NCBI RefSeq assembly: GCF_902810435.1
Contig: NZ_LR778174.1
Span: 1,658,501-1,722,500 of the forward strand
Source of the DNA: Veillonella parvula
GTDB lineage: Bacteria > Bacillota > Negativicutes > Veillonellales > Veillonellaceae
Direction of reading: 5' to 3'
Length of the DNA stretch: 64,000 bases
Every line of letters begins with the position of its first letter. Positions within the stretch are counted from its first letter, which is position 1. This document shows, piece by piece, positions 53,459 through 63,394 of this stretch. The notes beneath the pieces are model-generated. The model was not told where the DNA came from. It saw nothing but the letters and a program-made list of their open reading frames with translations, and searched no databases. The position numbers and the translations under genes are program-made.

Positions 53459-54805
53459 TTAAGCTTCGATAAGATGCTTGTTTCTCCATTTACCGCTATA
53501 CCAACGATATATAAACAATAAACCTCGCAAGATTTCATCAGCGGCCATGGCAATCCATATACCAACAAGGCCCCAACCCCAGTAAATACCAAATAGATAC
53601 GATAATGACACGGCGCATAACCACATGCCAAAGATTCCCACTAGCATAGGCGTACGAATATCACCGGCAGCCTGCAAACAACCAACCATAACGATATTTA
53701 CTGCACGTCCTAACTCAAGAAAGATCTCAACCAGTAATACATTATGTGCTAACTCTAGGATTTCCGGATCCGAAGTAAACACAGATACAACAAAATCACT
53801 AGTCACATAGAAGAATGTAGCAAGACCTACGTTAATAGCAATCGCTAAATACATAGACTTCCATACACGACTAGTAACCTCCTCTTGGCGTTTAGCGCCC
53901 ATTAGGAAACCTACGATAACTTGTGAAGCATTGGATAGCGCTATGGTGTATACATAACAAAGCATGGCGATAACAGATACATAAACTTTAGTATTAATAA
54001 CTGCTAAGCCTAACATGTTGATCATTTTCATGATTGTAGTTTGAGATAATTGATAGCTCAATGTTTCTCCACCAGAAGGAATACTGATATGCAATAAAGA
54101 CTTAACCGTATGCCACGGAAATGGTTTTAAGAATTTAAAGCTCACCTCTAAGGTTAATAATTTCTTAAAAGTATATCCAATAATCACGAGCCCTACGACT
54201 TTAGATAGCCATGTTGAAATAGAAACACCTAATACCCCAAGACTTGGTATTGGACCATGTCCAAAGATTAATACATAGTTTGTTAGAATATGAATGATAT
54301 TCATTACAAGGGCAACGTACATGGTAACGCGTGTTAATGAGTGACCTCTAAATACGGCTACTAACGCATAATACATCGCTTGTATCGGTAGCCCTGCAGC
54401 AACGATAGTAGTATATATCGACGTATCACTCATCGTTTCTGGTGGTATACCTAGCCATGTAAAGATCCATTCATGGAAAGTAATAAAGAATACTGCCGCT
54501 ATAGATGAAAAGAAAAAATTCATCATTAAGCTGACCGTACATACCTCTGATAGCTTAGACTGGTTTCTCGCTCCTAAATATTGGGCAATCAAAATCGTCG
54601 TAGCTGTACTCATGACGATGATGAGCATAATAAAGATATTTAAAATTTGATTGGCATTAGCTACCGCTGCTACCGCTTGAGGCGAGTAGTGACTCATCAT
54701 CAATTGGTCTATATTACCTACTAGCATCTGTAGGAACACTTCAATAAATATAGGCCAACTCAAAGTCCAGATATATAGACTAATCCCCTTTTCGTATGCT
54801 TTCAT
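53459..54805 (-). CDS. MATE-family efflux transporter
   Basis: A 448-residue multidrug and toxic compound extrusion protein with about twelve membrane helices in two halves. Signatures are WTLSWPIFIEVFLQMLVGNI, DQLMMSHYSPQAVAAVA and the half-repeat IPSGGETLSYQLSQTTIMKM. The ATG at 54805 (AGAGG upstream) is chosen over a longer frame to 54853. A 20-bp tandem repeat lies immediately upstream and may be an operator. The substrate is unknown. Confidence 0.88.
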   Translation of the reverse strand: MKAYEKGISLYIWTLSWPIFIEVFLQMLVGNIDQLMMSHYSPQAVAAVANANQILNIFIMLIIVMSTATTILIAQYLGARNQSKLSEVCTVSLMMNFFFSSIAAVFFITFHEWIFTWLGIPPETMSDTSIYTTIVAAGLPIQAMYYALVAVFRGHSLTRVTMYVALVMNIIHILTNYVLIFGHGPIPSLGVLGVSISTWLSKVVGLVIIGYTFKKLLTLEVSFKFLKPFPWHTVKSLLHISIPSGGETLSYQLSQTTIMKMINMLGLAVINTKVYVSVIAMLCYVYTIALSNASQVIVGFLMGAKRQEEVTSRVWKSMYLAIAINVGLATFFYVTSDFVVSVFTSDPEILELAHNVLLVEIFLELGRAVNIVMVGCLQAAGDIRTPMLVGIFGMWLCAVSLSYLFGIYWGWGLVGIWIAMAADEILRGLLFIYRWYSGKWRNKHLIEA

Positions 54806-54817
54806 AAAAACCTCTGC

Positions 54818-54857
54818 AATGAATACGATACAATTGCAATGAATATCATACAATGTC
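54818..54857. repeat. Tandem 20-bp repeat upstream of the MATE gene
   Basis: GCAATGAATACGATACAATT is followed directly by GCAATGAATATCATACAATG (17 of 20 identical). The pair lies 13 bases before the MATE ATG and could bind a regulator. Confidence 0.6.
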
Positions 54858-54940
54858 CTTATTATATCACGTTATATAACCACATGGGACAAATCGCAGA
54901 AAGCAATATACTAAATAGTTTTTCATAAAATAGTACATAC

Positions 54941-54972
54941 AAAAAACGTGCCACCCGAAGGTGACACGTTTA
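54941..54972 (-). terminator. Intrinsic terminator after korB
   Basis: The stem AAACGTGTCACC / GGTGGCACGTTT (minus strand, loop TTCG, one mismatch) is followed by TTTGT. Confidence 0.75.
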
Positions 54973-55012
54973 TTATGTAGACAAGCAAGTATCTATAGTG
55001 TTCTGCTAATGC

Positions 55013-55885
55013 TTATTTGAAGCCATTACAAAGGCTATCAAATAATGCTTGGTCAGGTTTTACAACATCTTCAGTCAATGGACGAGGATGTGGTCCGCCA
55101 TTTGCTGCAGCCATTGCTTTTTCAAAGGAAGGTTTAGATGTATTTTGATAGATAAGGCCTGTAACCAAACCATCAGTATCACCCAAAGTTTTAAGCGCTG
55201 TTGCACGATCTGTTGGGTCATAACCTTCAGGCAATGCTACTAAATGTTCTTTGAACCAATCGTAACTATTGCGTTTATTATATGTAACACATGGGCTGAA
55301 TACATTGATGAAGGAGAAGCCCTCATGATCCATGGCTTGTTGAATCAAATCAACGAGCTCTTTACGATTCACCATATAGCTTTGTGCTACGAATGTAGCA
55401 CCTGCTGCAATCGCAGTTTCACAAACGGACAATGGAGACTCAAACGCACCATGAGGAGTTGTTTTTGTAACAAAACCGATGTCAGAACGAGGGGATGCTT
55501 GACCTTTAGTCAAACCATATACATGGTTATCCATTACTACGTATGTCATGTTTACATTACGTTTGAAAGCATGAATGGTATGACCCATACCGATAGCGAA
55601 CGCATCGCCATCACCGGAGAATGCAATAACTTCAAGATCTTGGTTAGCAAGTTTAACACCTTGCGCATAAGGAAGCGCACGGCCATGAGTTGTATGTGCA
55701 CCATAAGCGTAGAAATAGCCACCGATACGGCTAGAACAACCGATACCGGAAATTACGGCTAATTTTTCTGGTGGAATATTTTTCGCTACTACAGCGTCAG
55801 TAATCGCCGCTTGAACCCCATAATGGCCACAGCCTGGACACCAGTTAGGACGAATATCATTTCTGTAATCTTTAGCTGTTGTCAT
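55013..55885 (-). CDS. korB: 2-oxoacid:ferredoxin oxidoreductase beta subunit (KorB)
   Basis: The thiamine-diphosphate subunit that oxidises 2-oxoglutarate (or a related 2-oxoacid) with CoA, passing electrons to ferredoxin. It is 290 residues from the ATG at 55885 (AAGGAGG nine bases before). Signatures are PNWCPGCGHYGVQAAI, the ThDP motif GDGDAFAIGMGHTIHAFKRN with VMDNHVYGLTKGQ, and a late FSPCVTYN. It follows korA by one base. Pyruvate cannot be excluded as substrate. Confidence 0.93.
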   Translation of the reverse strand: MTTAKDYRNDIRPNWCPGCGHYGVQAAITDAVVAKNIPPEKLAVISGIGCSSRIGGYFYAYGAHTTHGRALPYAQGVKLANQDLEVIAFSGDGDAFAIGMGHTIHAFKRNVNMTYVVMDNHVYGLTKGQASPRSDIGFVTKTTPHGAFESPLSVCETAIAAGATFVAQSYMVNRKELVDLIQQAMDHEGFSFINVFSPCVTYNKRNSYDWFKEHLVALPEGYDPTDRATALKTLGDTDGLVTGLIYQNTSKPSFEKAMAAANGGPHPRPLTEDVVKPDQALFDSLCNGFK

Positions 55886-55886
55886 A

Positions 55887-57638
55887 TTATAGGACCTCCT
55901 TAATCGCATTTTTCACATAACTTTTTGTGAATGGATTACCATCGTATTTCAAGCAGCTAGAAATCTTATGTTTCTTATGCATGTTGATTTTAAATAAGTT
56001 AGCCAATTGACCAGTTTTATTGTGTTCTACAATAACTACTTTTTTCGCAGCATCAAAGAACGGTTGTAATTGCTTTGCTGGGAATGGTTTAATTAAGCGC
56101 AATTGTAAGTGATTAACTTTAACGCCTTCTTGATCGAATTCAGCAACGGCTTCTTCAATAGCTCCACGGCTAGAAGCCATACCTACAACGAGTACATCTG
56201 CTTCGTCGTATTTAGCATTGTTCAAGAATGGTTCATAGTTATCAGCTACAGTTTCCAATTTGCGGAACCGTTTATCAGTTTGCGCTACGTGCATTGTAGG
56301 CGCTTCTGCTGGTTTACCTTCTTCATTATGCTCTAAACCTGTGGAAAGGAAAAGACCATTTTTCATGCCTGGAATTGTACGCGGAGAAATGCCATCTTCA
56401 GTCAATTCAAAGCGTTTGAAGTAGTTAGGTTGTACCAATTCAGGTAGTTCAGCTTCTTTCATCATTTTACCGCGATTAATAGGTACGCGGTTCAAATCGA
56501 AGGAAGGAACGGATTGTTTATTCAAACCTTGTTGTAAGTCAGGCATAAAGATAACTGGACATTGATACATTTCTGCCAAGTTGAAAGCTTTTTGAATCTC
56601 ATAGAAGCATTCTTCGATAGATGTTGGAGAAATTACGATACCAGAGTAGTCGCCATGTGCATTGTAGCAAGCCGCATCAATATCGGATTGTTCAACTTTT
56701 GTAGCCATACCAGTGGATGGGCCAGAACGTTGAACGTCGATAACAACCATTGGCAATTCAGCCATGGAAGCCATGGACAAGGATTCTGCCATCAAGGAAA
56801 GACCTGGGCCAGAAGTACATGTGAAACCACGAACACCTGCGTATACGCCACCCATAGCCGTCATACATGCTGCGATTTCGTCTTCTGTTTGAACAACAGT
56901 TGAGCCCAACTTATCCATAGTTTTAATCATGTATTCCATAACTTCGGATGCTGGTGTAATAGGATAAGACGCCATAAAACGGGAGCCTGCTGCAATAGCA
57001 CCAAGAGCACATGCTTCGTTACCTAATAAGAACATTTGATCTTTCTTACCAGGCGCTGGCAATGTATCGATTTCAACATCGCCTAATTTTTCCATTACAA
57101 GGCTATGACCATCATCGAAAGCAGCCAAGTTTTTATCAATAATCTCTTGGGATTTCTTTGCAAATTTCTCAGTAATAGCATCTTTAAACATCTTAGTATC
57201 AAAGCCAAGAAGCGCTACGGACATCCCAAGTGCTACGATATTACGCATCAACAAGGAGCCTTGTTTCATTGCTGTTTCAGAGATAGGCAAAGATAAGCAA
57301 TTAATCTTTGTACCTTCAAATTTAGAAAAGTCTGGATTAACTTTGCTATCACAGATGATATATCCACCATCACGTACTTCGGAACCGTGCATATCAACGG
57401 TTTCTTGATCAAGGGAAAGCAAGAAGTCTACCCCTTCACCAATGGACATAATTTGTTCCAATGCTACGCGCAATGCGAATGTAGTATGACCACCTTTGAT
57501 GCGAGATGCAAATAAACGTTGGCTATACAAAGAGTAGCCTTCTTTAGCAAGGATTGTGGCCATAATTTCGCCGCAACTCTCGATACCTTCACCTTGTTGG
57601 CCGCCCATTTTCCAGATAAAATCTTTACGTTTTTGCAA
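55887..57638 (-). CDS. korA: 2-oxoacid:ferredoxin oxidoreductase alpha subunit with fused gamma domain (KorA)
   Basis: A 583-residue subunit. The N-terminal 180 residues are the gamma domain (WKMGGQQGEGIESCGEIM, FALRVALEQIMSIGEG) and the rest is the alpha domain (GNEACALGAIAAGSRFMASY, TEDEIAACMTAMGGVYAGVR, CTSGPGLSLMAES). Fusion of gamma to alpha is common in KorA. The start is probably the TTG at 57638, nine bases after AAGGAGG; the in-frame GTG at 57647 overlaps the ribosome site. A promoter is seen at 57733-57761. No ferredoxin subunit is encoded alongside. Confidence 0.92.
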   Translation of the reverse strand: MQKRKDFIWKMGGQQGEGIESCGEIMATILAKEGYSLYSQRLFASRIKGGHTTFALRVALEQIMSIGEGVDFLLSLDQETVDMHGSEVRDGGYIICDSKVNPDFSKFEGTKINCLSLPISETAMKQGSLLMRNIVALGMSVALLGFDTKMFKDAITEKFAKKSQEIIDKNLAAFDDGHSLVMEKLGDVEIDTLPAPGKKDQMFLLGNEACALGAIAAGSRFMASYPITPASEVMEYMIKTMDKLGSTVVQTEDEIAACMTAMGGVYAGVRGFTCTSGPGLSLMAESLSMASMAELPMVVIDVQRSGPSTGMATKVEQSDIDAACYNAHGDYSGIVISPTSIEECFYEIQKAFNLAEMYQCPVIFMPDLQQGLNKQSVPSFDLNRVPINRGKMMKEAELPELVQPNYFKRFELTEDGISPRTIPGMKNGLFLSTGLEHNEEGKPAEAPTMHVAQTDKRFRKLETVADNYEPFLNNAKYDEADVLVVGMASSRGAIEEAVAEFDQEGVKVNHLQLRLIKPFPAKQLQPFFDAAKKVVIVEHNKTGQLANLFKINMHKKHKISSCLKYDGNPFTKSYVKNAIKEVL

Positions 57639-57732
57639 GAGATTCACCCTCCTTAGGATAAAAATTACACTGCTGACAAGAGTCTACCTTACTATGTTAA
57701 TGTTTTATAGTACGAACCTGTCTTATATCGCC

Positions 57733-57761
57733 ATTGTATCATGTATATTTTAGGTTTACAA
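57733..57761 (-). promoter_or_regulatory. Promoter of korAB
   Basis: TTGTAA (57756-57761), a 17-base spacer and TACAAT (57733-57738) on the minus strand, about 95 bases before the korA start. The rest of the gap 57639-57934 contains only the terminator at 57821-57855. Confidence 0.6.
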
Positions 57762-57820
57762 TGTATCATTTCACATAATAATAGGTATAAATTAAGGCAT
57801 TATAACTAAAAATTATAAGA

Positions 57821-57855
57821 AAAAAAGGATACTACTTTTGAAGTAGTATCCTTTT
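57821..57855 (-). terminator. Intrinsic terminator after truA
   Basis: A 14-bp stem (AAAGGATACTACTT / AAGTAGTATCCTTT, loop TTG) with T-runs on either side ends the ecf-truA transcript. Confidence 0.85.
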
Positions 57856-57934
57856 AGTATTTATGCTCAACGTTTTATACTTTCACATCAAAAAAAGAGT
57901 CTATATAAAATTATATAGAATATTTATTCTCGAA

Positions 57935-58720
57935 TCATCTAAAATATTTATTCCGTAATACCTCTTGTTGTCGCTCTTCAGTGAAGAATATTTCTTCTAA
58001 ACATAAGCCTTGAGCAGGTGCAGTTTTCCCTATAGCACGCCGGTCTTTAGCGGCTAAATATCCTTTAATATCCTCAACCTTGCGACGACCAAGACCTATA
58101 TCTACAAGTAAGCCTGCAATATTGCGGACCATATGATATAAAAAACCATCACCAATCACAGAAATCGTCACCTGTGAACCTCGGGCCTCAACACGAATTC
58201 CCATAATTGTCTTTACAGGATCTGCAGGAGTTGAGTTTGTTCCCTTTAGGGTTGTAAAGTCATGTGTACCTACTAGTTCATTACCTGCAGCCTGCATACG
58301 AGCAATATTTAGAGGCTTTTTCACATGCCAATGATATCGCTGCGTCAAAGGATCTGCAATGAGCTGATTATGAATCGTATATACATACTCTTTACCGTAT
58401 ATATTCCACCGTGGCTTCCAATCTAGCGGAATTTCTACCGCTTCTAGAACGACTATATCCTTAGGAATATGAGCTATCATAGCACGAGGAATATTTTCTA
58501 CTGGTATAGTCCCCGACGTTTGAAATGTACAAACTTGAAATTTAGCATGCACACCCGCATCAGTACGAGAGGCACCATAAATTTGAATCGGTTCATTACA
58601 AATACGTGATAAACCATATTCCAAACAACCTTGTACAGTTAAACCCTTATCATTAGGTTGCTTTTGATAACCGACTAAATCTGTACCATCATAAGCCACT
58701 ATGATCCGTATGTTTCTCAT
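57935..58720 (-). CDS. truA: tRNA pseudouridine synthase A (TruA)
   Basis: Makes pseudouridine at positions 38-40 of tRNA anticodon stems. It is 261 residues from the ATG at 58720, which overlaps the ecfT stop by four bases (ATGA). The catalytic aspartate is in IYGASRTDAGVHAKFQV. Other signatures are RIIVAYDGTDLVGYQKQPN, FTTLKGTNSTPADPVKT and GDGFLYHMVRNIAGLLVDIG. It is the last gene of the ecfA1-ecfA2-ecfT-truA unit. Confidence 0.95.
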   Translation of the reverse strand: MRNIRIIVAYDGTDLVGYQKQPNDKGLTVQGCLEYGLSRICNEPIQIYGASRTDAGVHAKFQVCTFQTSGTIPVENIPRAMIAHIPKDIVVLEAVEIPLDWKPRWNIYGKEYVYTIHNQLIADPLTQRYHWHVKKPLNIARMQAAGNELVGTHDFTTLKGTNSTPADPVKTIMGIRVEARGSQVTISVIGDGFLYHMVRNIAGLLVDIGLGRRKVEDIKGYLAAKDRRAIGKTAPAQGLCLEEIFFTEERQQEVLRNKYFR

Positions 58721-59520
58721 AGACCTAACCACCACAATGCAATGAGTATAATCGTAATCAAGACAACAGCACCAACGCCAATATAATCGACATAGGTAAC
58801 TTGTAATTCTTTCATACGTGTACGATTGACGCCACCTCTATAGCAACGCGCCTCCATAGCGATAGCTAATTCATCGGCCCGTCGAAACGCACTAATAAAT
58901 AATGGCACTAAAAGAGGCACCATATTTTTTGCGCGTTGAATGATAGAGCCTGTTACAAAGTCTGCCCCACGAGCAGATTGTGCTTTCATAATACGATCCG
59001 TCTCGTCCAATAAGGTAGGGATGAAACGCAGCGCAATAGTCATCATCATAGCCAGCTCATGAGCAGGAACACCTATGCGACGAAACGGATTGAGCAAGTG
59101 CTCGATACCATCAGTTAAGCGAATTGGTGATGTGGTATAGGTCAACAAAGAAGAAAACAAGATTAAGAAGATTAAGCGTGCCGCCATTTGAAGGCCCATT
59201 GCCACGCCATAGTCGGTAATATTGATAATCCCCCATTGAAAAATTGGATTGCCTGGTGTCGTAAAAATATGAATCCCCATAGTAAATACGATGATAATCC
59301 AAAGCGGTTTAATAGCAGACCACATCAGACGTAACGGCAAACGTGATAATAGCATTGCAAAGATAGTGAACCCACCTACAATGCCATATGCCAGTGGAGA
59401 ATTCGCCAAGAATATGGCTACAACGAATATAGTAGTGGCAATAATCTTTGCGCGTGGATCCATGCGATGCAAGAAAGAGTTTCCTGGGAAGTATTGACCA
59501 ATAGTAATATTATTTAACAT
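58717..59520 (-). CDS. ecfT: ECF transporter transmembrane subunit EcfT
   Basis: The shared membrane scaffold of energy-coupling-factor vitamin transporters, which couples the two ATPases to substrate-binding S proteins. It is 267 residues from the ATG at 59520 (AAGGAGG five bases before), overlapping the ecfA2 stop by 11 bases. It has five to six hydrophobic segments, plus the coupling-helix motifs typified by MKAQSARGADF and AMEARCYRGGVNRTRM. No S protein is adjacent, so this is the shared (group II) module. Confidence 0.95.
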   Translation of the reverse strand: MLNNITIGQYFPGNSFLHRMDPRAKIIATTIFVVAIFLANSPLAYGIVGGFTIFAMLLSRLPLRLMWSAIKPLWIIIVFTMGIHIFTTPGNPIFQWGIINITDYGVAMGLQMAARLIFLILFSSLLTYTTSPIRLTDGIEHLLNPFRRIGVPAHELAMMMTIALRFIPTLLDETDRIMKAQSARGADFVTGSIIQRAKNMVPLLVPLFISAFRRADELAIAMEARCYRGGVNRTRMKELQVTYVDYIGVGAVVLITIILIALWWLGL

Positions 59521-60370
59521 GGTTACCTCCTTCGAGAATTGCTTGCACCGCATCATCTACAGATAGTACGCGATTAGACACATCAAGACCTTGTTCGCGC
59601 AAATATTCCATGGTAACAGACACTGGCGGTACATCTACACCGACAGCCTGTAATTCATCACGATGATTATTAAAGATGTCCATCGGTTCACCATCGAGAA
59701 CGATACGCCCTTTATCGAGTACCACAAGACGAGAGGCCATGCGAGAAATATCTTCCATATTGTGAGATACAAGAATTACAGTGATCCCCTTTTCTTTATG
59801 AAGTCGAATGATTTCTTCAAAGATTTCTTCCCGTCCAAATGGATCAAGACCAGCAGATGGTTCATCAAGCACGAGAAAATCTGGATCCATAGCCACTACG
59901 CCAGCAATAGCCACGCGGCGCATTTGACCACCAGATAAATGGAATGGAGAACGTTCTGCATATGTGTCATAATCGAGCCCTACGAACTTCATCGCATCTC
60001 GCACACGCTCGTCTACGTCATCAGCACTAAGCCCTAAATTTTTAGGACCAAAGGCGATATCTTGAGCGATGGTTTCTTCAAACAATTGATGCTCTGGATA
60101 CTGGAATACCATCCCCACCTTATGACGCATTTTTTTAGCTTCCTCTGTGGAGGCACTAATATCTACACCATTGACAGTAACTGTACCAGTTGTAGGATGT
60201 AATAGCCCATTTAGATGTTGTACAAAGGTAGATTTACCGGAACCAGTATGACCGATAACACCTAGAAACTCCCCATTTTCAATGGTAAGTGATACACCAC
60301 GAAGCGCAGTCTTTTCAAAAGGGGTACCCATGCCGTAGGTATATGTAATATTATCTAACACAATCGCCAT
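59510..60370 (-). CDS. ecfA2: ECF transporter ATPase EcfA2
   Basis: An ABC ATPase of 286 residues. Walker A is GHTGSGKST, the Q-loop region is VGMVFQYPEHQLFEET, the signature is HLSGGQMRRVAIAG, Walker B is FLVLDEPSAGLDP and the H-loop is ILVSHNMEDI. It shares one base with the end of ecfA1 and overlaps ecfT. It forms a heterodimer with EcfA1 that drives vitamin uptake. Confidence 0.95.
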   Translation of the reverse strand: MAIVLDNITYTYGMGTPFEKTALRGVSLTIENGEFLGVIGHTGSGKSTFVQHLNGLLHPTTGTVTVNGVDISASTEEAKKMRHKVGMVFQYPEHQLFEETIAQDIAFGPKNLGLSADDVDERVRDAMKFVGLDYDTYAERSPFHLSGGQMRRVAIAGVVAMDPDFLVLDEPSAGLDPFGREEIFEEIIRLHKEKGITVILVSHNMEDISRMASRLVVLDKGRIVLDGEPMDIFNNHRDELQAVGVDVPPVSVTMEYLREQGLDVSNRVLSVDDAVQAILEGGNHVK

Positions 60371-61278
60371 TAATGGGTTCCCTCCCCTCTTGGAGCATCT
60401 GTTGAGTGTATAGCGGATAATTGCTTGCCTAACTTTGAGCCTTTGAGCCCTTTTGCTAACTCTTCATTATTAATGATACTCTTACCCACTTCATAACCTT
60501 TAGCATTCAATTTGAAAGCAATCTCAGAGGCTACCGGTACATCGAGGCCCAGCCCTTTTAAAGTATCTACATGGCTAAAAATTTCACGAGGCGTACCATC
60601 ATGTAATTTCACACCATTTTTCATAACCACAACTCGGTCTGCCGTAACAGCTTCCTCCATGAAGTGCGTAATATATACAATCGTAATGCCCTCTTCCTTA
60701 TTGAGCTTGTGAACCGTTTCAAGCACTTCGCGGCGACCTTTTGGATCGAGCATCGCTGTTGGTTCATCAAGAACGATGCAATCTGGCTTCATCGCTAATA
60801 CACCTGCGATAGCAATACGTTGTTTTTGTCCGCCCGATAATAAATGGGGCCCATGTTCTCTATATTCAGTCATATTAACAGCGGCTAACGCTGCATCGAC
60901 ACGTTGTCTAATTTCTGCACTAGGAATACCTAAGTTTTCTGGACCAAAAGCAACGTCCTCCTCTACAACGGCCGCTACGATTTGGTTATCAGGATTTTGG
61001 AATACCATTCCTACATGTTGGCGAATATTCCAAATATGCGCTTCATCCCGCGTATCAAAGCCACATACATTGATATGACCTTCACTAGGTTGTAATAACA
61101 CATTAAAATGCTTGGCAAGCGTACTTTTACCACTGCCATTAGTGCCAATGATACAAACAAATTCACCACGCTTAATGGATAGATTCACATCATCCAAGGC
61201 ACGTACATCATTGCCGTTTTCATCAGTATAAATATGACTCATATGATTGACCTCAATCATAATGTCTTGTTCATTCAT
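60370..61278 (-). CDS. ecfA1: ECF transporter ATPase EcfA1
   Basis: An ABC ATPase of 302 residues. Walker A is GTNGSGKST, the Q-loop VGMVFQNPDNQIVAAVVEED, signature LLSGGQKQRIAIAG and Walker B CIVLDEPTAMLDP. The ATG at 61278 (GAGGT upstream) is preferred over the longer frame to 61290. It is the first gene of ecfA1-ecfA2-ecfT-truA, directly after the ribosomal alpha operon, a typical Firmicute order. The upstream gap 61279-61514 is AT-rich with no promoter I can fix. Confidence 0.95.
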   Translation of the reverse strand: MNEQDIMIEVNHMSHIYTDENGNDVRALDDVNLSIKRGEFVCIIGTNGSGKSTLAKHFNVLLQPSEGHINVCGFDTRDEAHIWNIRQHVGMVFQNPDNQIVAAVVEEDVAFGPENLGIPSAEIRQRVDAALAAVNMTEYREHGPHLLSGGQKQRIAIAGVLAMKPDCIVLDEPTAMLDPKGRREVLETVHKLNKEEGITIVYITHFMEEAVTADRVVVMKNGVKLHDGTPREIFSHVDTLKGLGLDVPVASEIAFKLNAKGYEVGKSIINNEELAKGLKGSKLGKQLSAIHSTDAPRGEGTH

Positions 61279-61514
61279 GGATAACCTCATATCTTTCTAG
61301 TCAATTTCGTTTCTATGAAAGTAGAACCATTTGCATCATCTATCATACTCATGTTGTGCATAATCCCCATATTTCAATTTATCCTATTTAATAGAACTTG
61401 AATTTAATAATGTCTTAGATATTATGCAAAAGGTTGACAATACATATTCATTCTTTACGATAACTGCTAACATATTACGATATTATACTAGTCGATTGTA
61501 CCATAAAATTGACA

Positions 61515-61552
61515 ATAAAAAAACGGTGCTGCAACATAAGTTACAACACCGT
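61515..61552 (-). terminator. Intrinsic terminator after rplQ
   Basis: The stem ACGGTGTTGTAAC / GTTGCAGCACCGT (minus strand, two wobble pairs, loop TTAT) is followed by TTTTTTTATTG. It closes the alpha operon. Confidence 0.9.
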
Positions 61553-61562
61553 ATGAGTTTGA

Positions 61563-61898
61563 TTAAACTAACTCGATAATAGCCAAAGGTGCAGCGTCAC
61601 CTTTGCGAAGACCAGTTTTGATTACACGAGTGTAACCACCTTGACGGTCTGCATATTTTGGAGCAATTGTATCAAACAATTTTTTTACTACACTTTCATC
61701 CATGAGGTATGCAAGAACTTGGCGACGTGCATGAAGATCACCACGTTTAGCCAAAGTTACCATTTGATCAGCTAAAGAACGAAGTTCTTTCGCTTTAGCT
61801 TCAGTCGTTTCAATACGCTCATATTGGAAGAAAGATGTTAACATGCTACGGAACAACGCTTTACGAGCGGAGCTGTCGCGGCCTAATTTTCTGTACAT
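61563..61898 (-). CDS. rplQ: Ribosomal protein L17
   Basis: The 111-residue bL17, with the characteristic [20 protein letters not shown] start and the motif [20 protein letters not shown]. It follows rpoA by 12 bases and is the last gene of the alpha operon. Confidence 0.98.
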   Translation of the reverse strand: MYRKLGRDSSARKALFRSMLTSFFQYERIETTEAKAKELRSLADQMVTLAKRGDLHARRQVLAYLMDESVVKKLFDTIAPKYADRQGGYTRVIKTGLRKGDAAPLAIIELV

Positions 61899-61910
61899 TC
61901 GTCTTCCTCC

Positions 61911-62915
61911 TTATTCGCCTTTTTGTTTAAGTTGAAAACCACCTGGATGATTATTGAGTTTTTCCTCAATTTCATCGATAGATTTTTTACCTAAGTTGCG
62001 AACTTTTCCTAAGTCATCAATGGTTTTGTCTAGCAAGTCTGCAATTGTATTAATGCCAGCACGTTTCAAGCAGTTATACGCACGAACAGAGAGTTCCAAC
62101 TCGTCGATGGAAATCTTTGCTGGGCCGTCATCTACAGCTGGTTCTTCATTATCGGAACCTACTGGATCTATAACGATACCGCCTTCACCAGTGTTTACAT
62201 CTACAACATCTGCAGAATGCGCTAATTTAGTGAAGTTCCCTAAATAACCAATCATAATGGCAGCAGATTTTGCCACTGCATCAGCAGCAGTAATGGAGCC
62301 ATCAGTCCAAACTTCTAATGTAAGTTTGTCGAAGTCCATTTCATTGCCTACACGAACATCACTCACTTCGTATTTAGCACGAAGAATTGGAGAGAAGATG
62401 GAATCGATTGGAATACAACCAATAACATCAGTATCTTTTTTATTCTTCGTTGAAGGAACATAGCCTTTACCTCGTTCGATTACTACGTCCATTACGAGAT
62501 GAGCTGTCTCATCCATTGTCGCAATCACGAGTTCAGGATTCAATACTTCTACCTCTGGTGGGAATTGTTCAGCCAAATCAGCAGCTGTCAATATTCCATC
62601 CTTTTGGAAGTCGAAATGAACTTCCAAAGGTAATTGTGCTTCTTCTTCAACTTTGATGCACAATTGCTTTAAGTTAAGGATGATATCCGTAACGTCTTCG
62701 CGAATACCAGGAATAGTAGAGAATTCATGAAGAACTCCATCAATTTTGATAGAGGTTATAGCTGCCCCATCCAAGGATGAAAGCAAAATTCTGCGTAAGC
62801 TATTACCGAGAGTGATCCCATAACCACGATCTAATGGTTCACATACGAACTTACCATAACGACCGCCATCGGCGATGTCCACTTTCTCGATTTTAAGTTT
62901 CTTTTCTTCGCTCAT
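61911..62915 (-). CDS. rpoA: RNA polymerase alpha subunit
   Basis: It is 334 residues from the ATG at 62915 (AGGAGG nine bases before; the frame extends upstream to a TTG that is not used). The N-terminal assembly domain shows YGKFVCEPLDRGYGITLGNS and RRILLSSLDGAAITSIKIDG. The flexible linker is acidic, and the C-terminal domain (about 265-325) has LELSVRAYNCLKRAGINTIA and NLGKKSIDEIEEKL, which contact DNA and regulators. Confidence 0.98.
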   Translation of the reverse strand: MSEEKKLKIEKVDIADGGRYGKFVCEPLDRGYGITLGNSLRRILLSSLDGAAITSIKIDGVLHEFSTIPGIREDVTDIILNLKQLCIKVEEEAQLPLEVHFDFQKDGILTAADLAEQFPPEVEVLNPELVIATMDETAHLVMDVVIERGKGYVPSTKNKKDTDVIGCIPIDSIFSPILRAKYEVSDVRVGNEMDFDKLTLEVWTDGSITAADAVAKSAAIMIGYLGNFTKLAHSADVVDVNTGEGGIVIDPVGSDNEEPAVDDGPAKISIDELELSVRAYNCLKRAGINTIADLLDKTIDDLGKVRNLGKKSIDEIEEKLNNHPGGFQLKQKGE

Positions 62916-62955
62916 CAGGAACATCCTCCTATATAACACACGTTCATAGTTAATT

Positions 62956-62983
62956 ATAGCACCGTATCATATCGGTCGCTATA
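62956..62983 (-). other. Hairpin between rpsK and rpoA
   Basis: On the minus strand ATAGCGACCG and CGGTGCTAT can pair (one bulge) with a loop of eight. No T-run follows, so it is not a classical terminator; it may tune rpoA expression. Confidence 0.35.
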
Positions 62984-62985
62984 AA

Positions 62986-63375
62986 TTATACACGACGGCG
63001 TTTTGGAGGGCGACAACCATTGTGAGGAATTGGAGTTACGTCTTTAATGGAAGTAACTTCAAGACCTGCAGCTTGTAAAGCACGGATTGCAGCTTCACGG
63101 CCGGATCCAGGACCTTTTACGAATACTTCAACAGTGCGAAGACCATGTTCCATTGCAGCTTTAGCAGCTTGTTCAGCAGCCATTTGAGCAGCAAATGGAG
63201 TGGATTTACGAGAACCACGGAAGCCCAAGCCACCAGCGGAAGCCCAAGACAACGCATTACCGTTTGTATCTGTCAAAGTTACGATAGTGTTATTGAATGT
63301 AGAACGAATATGAGCCGCACCGGATTCAATATGTTTCTTTTCTTTTCTTTTAGTTCTAACAACTTTTTTAGCCAC
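62986..63375 (-). CDS. rpsK: Ribosomal protein S11
   Basis: The 129-residue uS11. Signatures are [40 protein letters not shown] and the C-terminal [14 protein letters not shown]. It lies between rpsM and rpoA; rpsD, often found here in Gram-negatives, is absent. Confidence 0.98.
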   Translation of the reverse strand: MAKKVVRTKRKEKKHIESGAAHIRSTFNNTIVTLTDTNGNALSWASAGGLGFRGSRKSTPFAAQMAAEQAAKAAMEHGLRTVEVFVKGPGSGREAAIRALQAAGLEVTSIKDVTPIPHNGCRPPKRRRV

Positions 63376-63394
63376 GCTTTATCCCTCCTTTATC

